Notes under the pieces: model-generated
What the model was told of the DNA's origin: nothing
What the model saw: only the letters and a program-made list of their open reading frames with translations
Database searches by the model: none
Program-made: the position numbers and the translations under genes
In this document: in pieces, positions 61,816-64,000 of the stretch
How positions within the stretch are numbered: the stretch's first letter is position 1
How the letters are laid out: every line of letters begins with the position of its first letter
Origin: an uncultured Bacteroidales bacterium
Lineage (GTDB): Bacteria; Bacteroidota; Bacteroidia; Bacteroidales; Paludibacteraceae
NCBI GenBank assembly: GCA_900321005.1
Contig: ONUF01000001.1
Span: 120,293-184,292, forward strand
Direction: 5' to 3'
DNA: 64,000 nucleotides

Positions 61816-63510
61816 ATGGAGAAGACCATTACCGTTTATTGCAAGAACACGCACACGTATCACGAAGTGCCGCGGGGAATCTCGCTGATTGAACTCAAGG
61901 ACCGCTTGGGTATCCAGTTGAAATATCCGATCATCGCGGCGCTGGTGAATTATCAGGTGGAGAACTTGGATTTCTTGCTCTACAAACCCAAAGATGTGGA
62001 GTTTTTGGATGCCAGTAACCCGGCCGGCATGCGTGCGTATGTGCGTACCCTGAGCATGGTGTTAGGCGCAGCGGTGAATGAGTTATATCCGGAGATGGAC
62101 ATGCGCGTAGAGCACCCGATCAGCAAGGGTTATTACTGCACGCTCCAGTGGCATATGGACAAAGAGACCGATCCGGGAGACGAGAAAGAACCGCCCATTA
62201 TGACGCGTGAGATGGTGAAGGCGATCAAGGAGCGGATGCTGCAGATCATCGCGGAGGACCGGCCTATCATCGAAGAGGAGAAGCAGACAAAAGAGGTGAT
62301 CAAGATGTTCGCTGAGCGCTATAACAACGAGTCATCTATCTTCGAGGCGCTGGGCAACCCCTACTGCCGTTATTTCCGGATGGGCGATTATATCGACTAT
62401 TACACGAATGTGTTGCTGCCCAGTTCGGGCTATATCAATGTATTCGACATTCGCCTCTTCCAGGACGGTCTGTTGGTTCGTATCCCGAATCGTAACAACC
62501 CGACGGTGCTCGAAGATGAGGTGACGCAGGATAAGATGTTCTCCATCTTCCAGGAGTACAACCGCTGGAACAAACTGCTGCGCATCAATAATGTCAGTGA
62601 CTTCAATGTGGCGTGCAAACAGAATAAATCCTTTGAGTTGATCAAATTGGCGGAGGCGCTGCACGAGAAGAAGATCGCGCAGATAGCCGATGCTATTGCT
62701 GAGAAGCGGCCGAAGATTGTCTTTATCTCCGGAGCTTCGTCTTCCGGAAAGACTACTTTCTCCAAACGACTCCAGATACAGTTGCTGGTGGACGGGGTGC
62801 GCCCGGAGGTGCTCTCGATGGATGACTATTTCGTCAACCGTGTGGACACTCCGAAGGACGAGAACGGCGTATGGGACTTCGAGCATGTGGAGGCGGTCGA
62901 TCTGCCGTTCTTCCGTCAGCAGATGCACGACCTGCTGGACGGCAAAGAGGTGGATCTGCCTACGTATGACTTCACCAAGGGTGAGCGGGTGTTCCGGGGC
63001 AATAAACTGAAACTGCAGAAAGACTCTGTGCTGGTGATCGAAGGACTCCATGCCCTCAATCCGTGCATCCTGCCGGATGTGGACAAAGACCTGACCTTTA
63101 AGATTTATGTCTCTGCGCTGACGACTATCAATATTGACAACCATAACTGGATACCGACAACCGACATCCGTCTGCTGCGCCGCGTGGTTCGCGACTACAA
63201 ATACCGCGGTTATTCGGCGCGCGAGACGATTGCCCGTTGTCCGTCTGTCATACGTGGCGAGACGAGGTGGGTCTATCCGTTCCAAGAAGAAGCGGATGTG
63301 ATGTTCAACTCCGCGCTTATCTTCGAGTTCGCCGTCCTCAAGCGGCATGCCGAGCCGATACTGCAAGAAGTACCGAAGTTCTGCGACGAATATACGGAGG
63401 CACACAGGCTGCTTAAGTTCCTGCAATATTTCGTTCCCATACCCGAGCGTGAGATACCGCCTACTTCGTTCCTGCGTGAGTTCGTCGGCGGTTCGTCCTT
63501 CCGCTATTAA
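61816..63510 (+). CDS. uridine-kinase-like protein with TGS and tRNA-synthetase second-additional-like domains
   Basis: The 564-residue protein starts with a TGS domain (ITVYCKNTHTYHEVPRGISL, about 1-65), then a region like the second additional domain of threonyl-tRNA synthetase (MVLGAAVNELYPEMDMRVEH), then a P-loop kinase domain of the uridine/phosphoribulokinase type (Walker A GASSSGKTTFSK, about 303-314; VLSMDDYFVNRVDTPKD; VIEGLHALNP). This fused nucleoside kinase is typical of Bacteroidota and Firmicutes. The phosphate acceptor is not certain. The ATG at 61816 is chosen over 61798 because it starts the TGS domain. Confidence 0.88.
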   Translation: MEKTITVYCKNTHTYHEVPRGISLIELKDRLGIQLKYPIIAALVNYQVENLDFLLYKPKDVEFLDASNPAGMRAYVRTLSMVLGAAVNELYPEMDMRVEHPISKGYYCTLQWHMDKETDPGDEKEPPIMTREMVKAIKERMLQIIAEDRPIIEEEKQTKEVIKMFAERYNNESSIFEALGNPYCRYFRMGDYIDYYTNVLLPSSGYINVFDIRLFQDGLLVRIPNRNNPTVLEDEVTQDKMFSIFQEYNRWNKLLRINNVSDFNVACKQNKSFELIKLAEALHEKKIAQIADAIAEKRPKIVFISGASSSGKTTFSKRLQIQLLVDGVRPEVLSMDDYFVNRVDTPKDENGVWDFEHVEAVDLPFFRQQMHDLLDGKEVDLPTYDFTKGERVFRGNKLKLQKDSVLVIEGLHALNPCILPDVDKDLTFKIYVSALTTINIDNHNWIPTTDIRLLRRVVRDYKYRGYSARETIARCPSVIRGETRWVYPFQEEADVMFNSALIFEFAVLKRHAEPILQEVPKFCDEYTEAHRLLKFLQYFVPIPEREIPPTSFLREFVGGSSFRY

Positions 63511-63521
63511 ACGGCACGATT

Positions 63522-63556
63522 TTTGAAAGTTTAAAGTTAAAAGTTTAAAGTTGAAA
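63522..63556. repeat. heptamer array carrying the TTG start of the SPOR gene
   Basis: TTTGAAA-like flank, then GTTTAAA, GTTAAAA, GTTTAAA, GTTGAAA. The TTG AAA in the last unit is the likely start. Confidence 0.85.
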
Positions 63557-63940
63557 GTACTTTTAGTCATATTACTGACCATCTTCGACTCCATTCCGGG
63601 CGTAGAGTTGGTGCAAGACTCGACGGTAGCGGTGCTACTCGAGCAGGCCATACACGGCGAACGCGAGATGGTGGAGATTGACGGTTACCGCGTACAGATT
63701 TACTCTTCCAACCAGCAGCAGACCGCCAAAAGCGAAGCGTTGGAGTTAGAGGCGCGCATCAAAGAAAAAGTGGACCTGACGGTGTATGTGCAATACTTGC
63801 CGCCGTTCTGGAAAGTGCGCTTGGGTGATTTCCGCACCTACGAGGAGGCGAAAGAATACAAGAAAATCTTTGTGCAGGCCTACCCCAACATGATTGGAGA
63901 TACGTATATCGTGCGTGACAAGATACAAGTGTTGCAATAA
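63551..63940 (+). CDS. SPOR-domain exported protein
   Basis: The 129-residue protein has a short signal-like segment (KVLLVILLTIFDSIPG) and a C-terminal SPOR domain (about 45-125; DGYRVQIYSSNQQQTAKSEA, VYVQYLPPFWKVRLGDFRTY), which binds denuded peptidoglycan. The start is a TTG within a heptamer array; no in-frame ATG exists upstream of the signal segment. The next gene's ATG overlaps its stop (TAATG). Confidence 0.82.
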   Translation: MKVLLVILLTIFDSIPGVELVQDSTVAVLLEQAIHGEREMVEIDGYRVQIYSSNQQQTAKSEALELEARIKEKVDLTVYVQYLPPFWKVRLGDFRTYEEAKEYKKIFVQAYPNMIGDTYIVRDKIQVLQ

Positions 63941-64000
63941 TGGATTTACAAGAATTTCATAGTAACCCCGAAGTCACTGCCGCCATCGAGAAAGCGGTGG
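63940..64000 (+). CDS. start of an unidentified gene, cut by the window edge
   Basis: An ATG overlapping the SPOR gene stop opens a frame for 20 codons (MDLQEFHSNPEVTAAIEKAV) to the edge. Too short to identify. The overlap supports a real, coupled gene. Confidence 0.55.
   Translation, partial: MDLQEFHSNPEVTAAIEKAV

Noticed and set aside
62332-63651. A 439-codon minus-strand frame opposite the kinase gene
   Set aside because: Shadow of a well-supported gene, with no own signals.

Overview
The window looks like a chromosomal piece of an unnamed member of the Bacteroidota, most likely order Bacteroidales. The evidence is promoters of the Bacteroidota type (TTTG, a 19-20 nt spacer, then TAnnTTTG), weak or absent Shine-Dalgarno sites, a sphingolipid-type serine palmitoyltransferase, several BspA-like leucine-rich surface proteins, and secreted proteins ending in short type IX-like C-terminal tails. 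tRNA genes do not encode CCA. No prophage, insertion sequence, rRNA operon or CRISPR array was seen.

Layout. 1-1747: 5' part of a BspA/DUF285 surface protein. 1976-2615: a tRNA-Leu(UAA) gene split by a group I intron that carries a broken HNH endonuclease gene, followed 11 nt later by an rRNA m5C methyltransferase. 3843-8844 (minus): helicase, NAD(P)-dependent oxidoreductase, K+/H+ antiporter and thioredoxin. 9036-17805 (plus, with one minus-strand lipoprotein): malate dehydrogenase, serine palmitoyltransferase, LD-carboxypeptidase, MATE exporter, dipeptidase PepD, a FeoB with an eroded GTPase domain, and an HMA-domain protein. 17869-28272 (minus): GAPDH, RNase H, a 1620-residue secreted protein, an OmpA protein, tRNA-Arg(CCU), a DUF2461 protein, and RfbD/RfbC of dTDP-rhamnose synthesis. 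28358-44084 (minus): a block of large secreted proteins (GLUG, LRR, YD-repeat and lectin-like) with paralogous outer-membrane barrels. 44239-45687: a divergent membrane-tethered TPR/helix-turn-helix regulator. 45676-48072: RecX, PrmC, RibD. 48126-56362: an envelope-biogenesis operon (PPIase-like lipoprotein, SurA, OstA-like protein, barrel) running into dnaG, a radical SAM protein and a glycosyltransferase. 56418-56843: tRNA-Glu and rpsT. 57116-64000: gyrB, LOG protein, a GH16-like protein, KdsA, a TGS-uridine-kinase-like protein, a SPOR protein, and the start of one more gene.

Three genome-wide patterns stand out. First, 26 short arrays of degenerate 7-bp tandem repeats, plus two of 9 bp, sit at gene boundaries and, in frame, inside conserved housekeeping genes (four regions of prmC, two of ribD, and pepD, dnaG and others). 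They sometimes supply the start or stop codon. They resemble the STRR heptamers of cyanobacteria and look like an active family of sequence insertions. Second, nineteen promoters share an extended -33 element close to TTTGCATATRTCAAA, and several overlap one another or sit inside stop codons. Third, the surface-protein block repeats a theme of one secreted multidomain protein plus one paralogous barrel. Four of these proteins share a roughly 25-residue C-terminal tail, and two transcription units share a 29-bp upstream element next to the membrane-tethered regulator.
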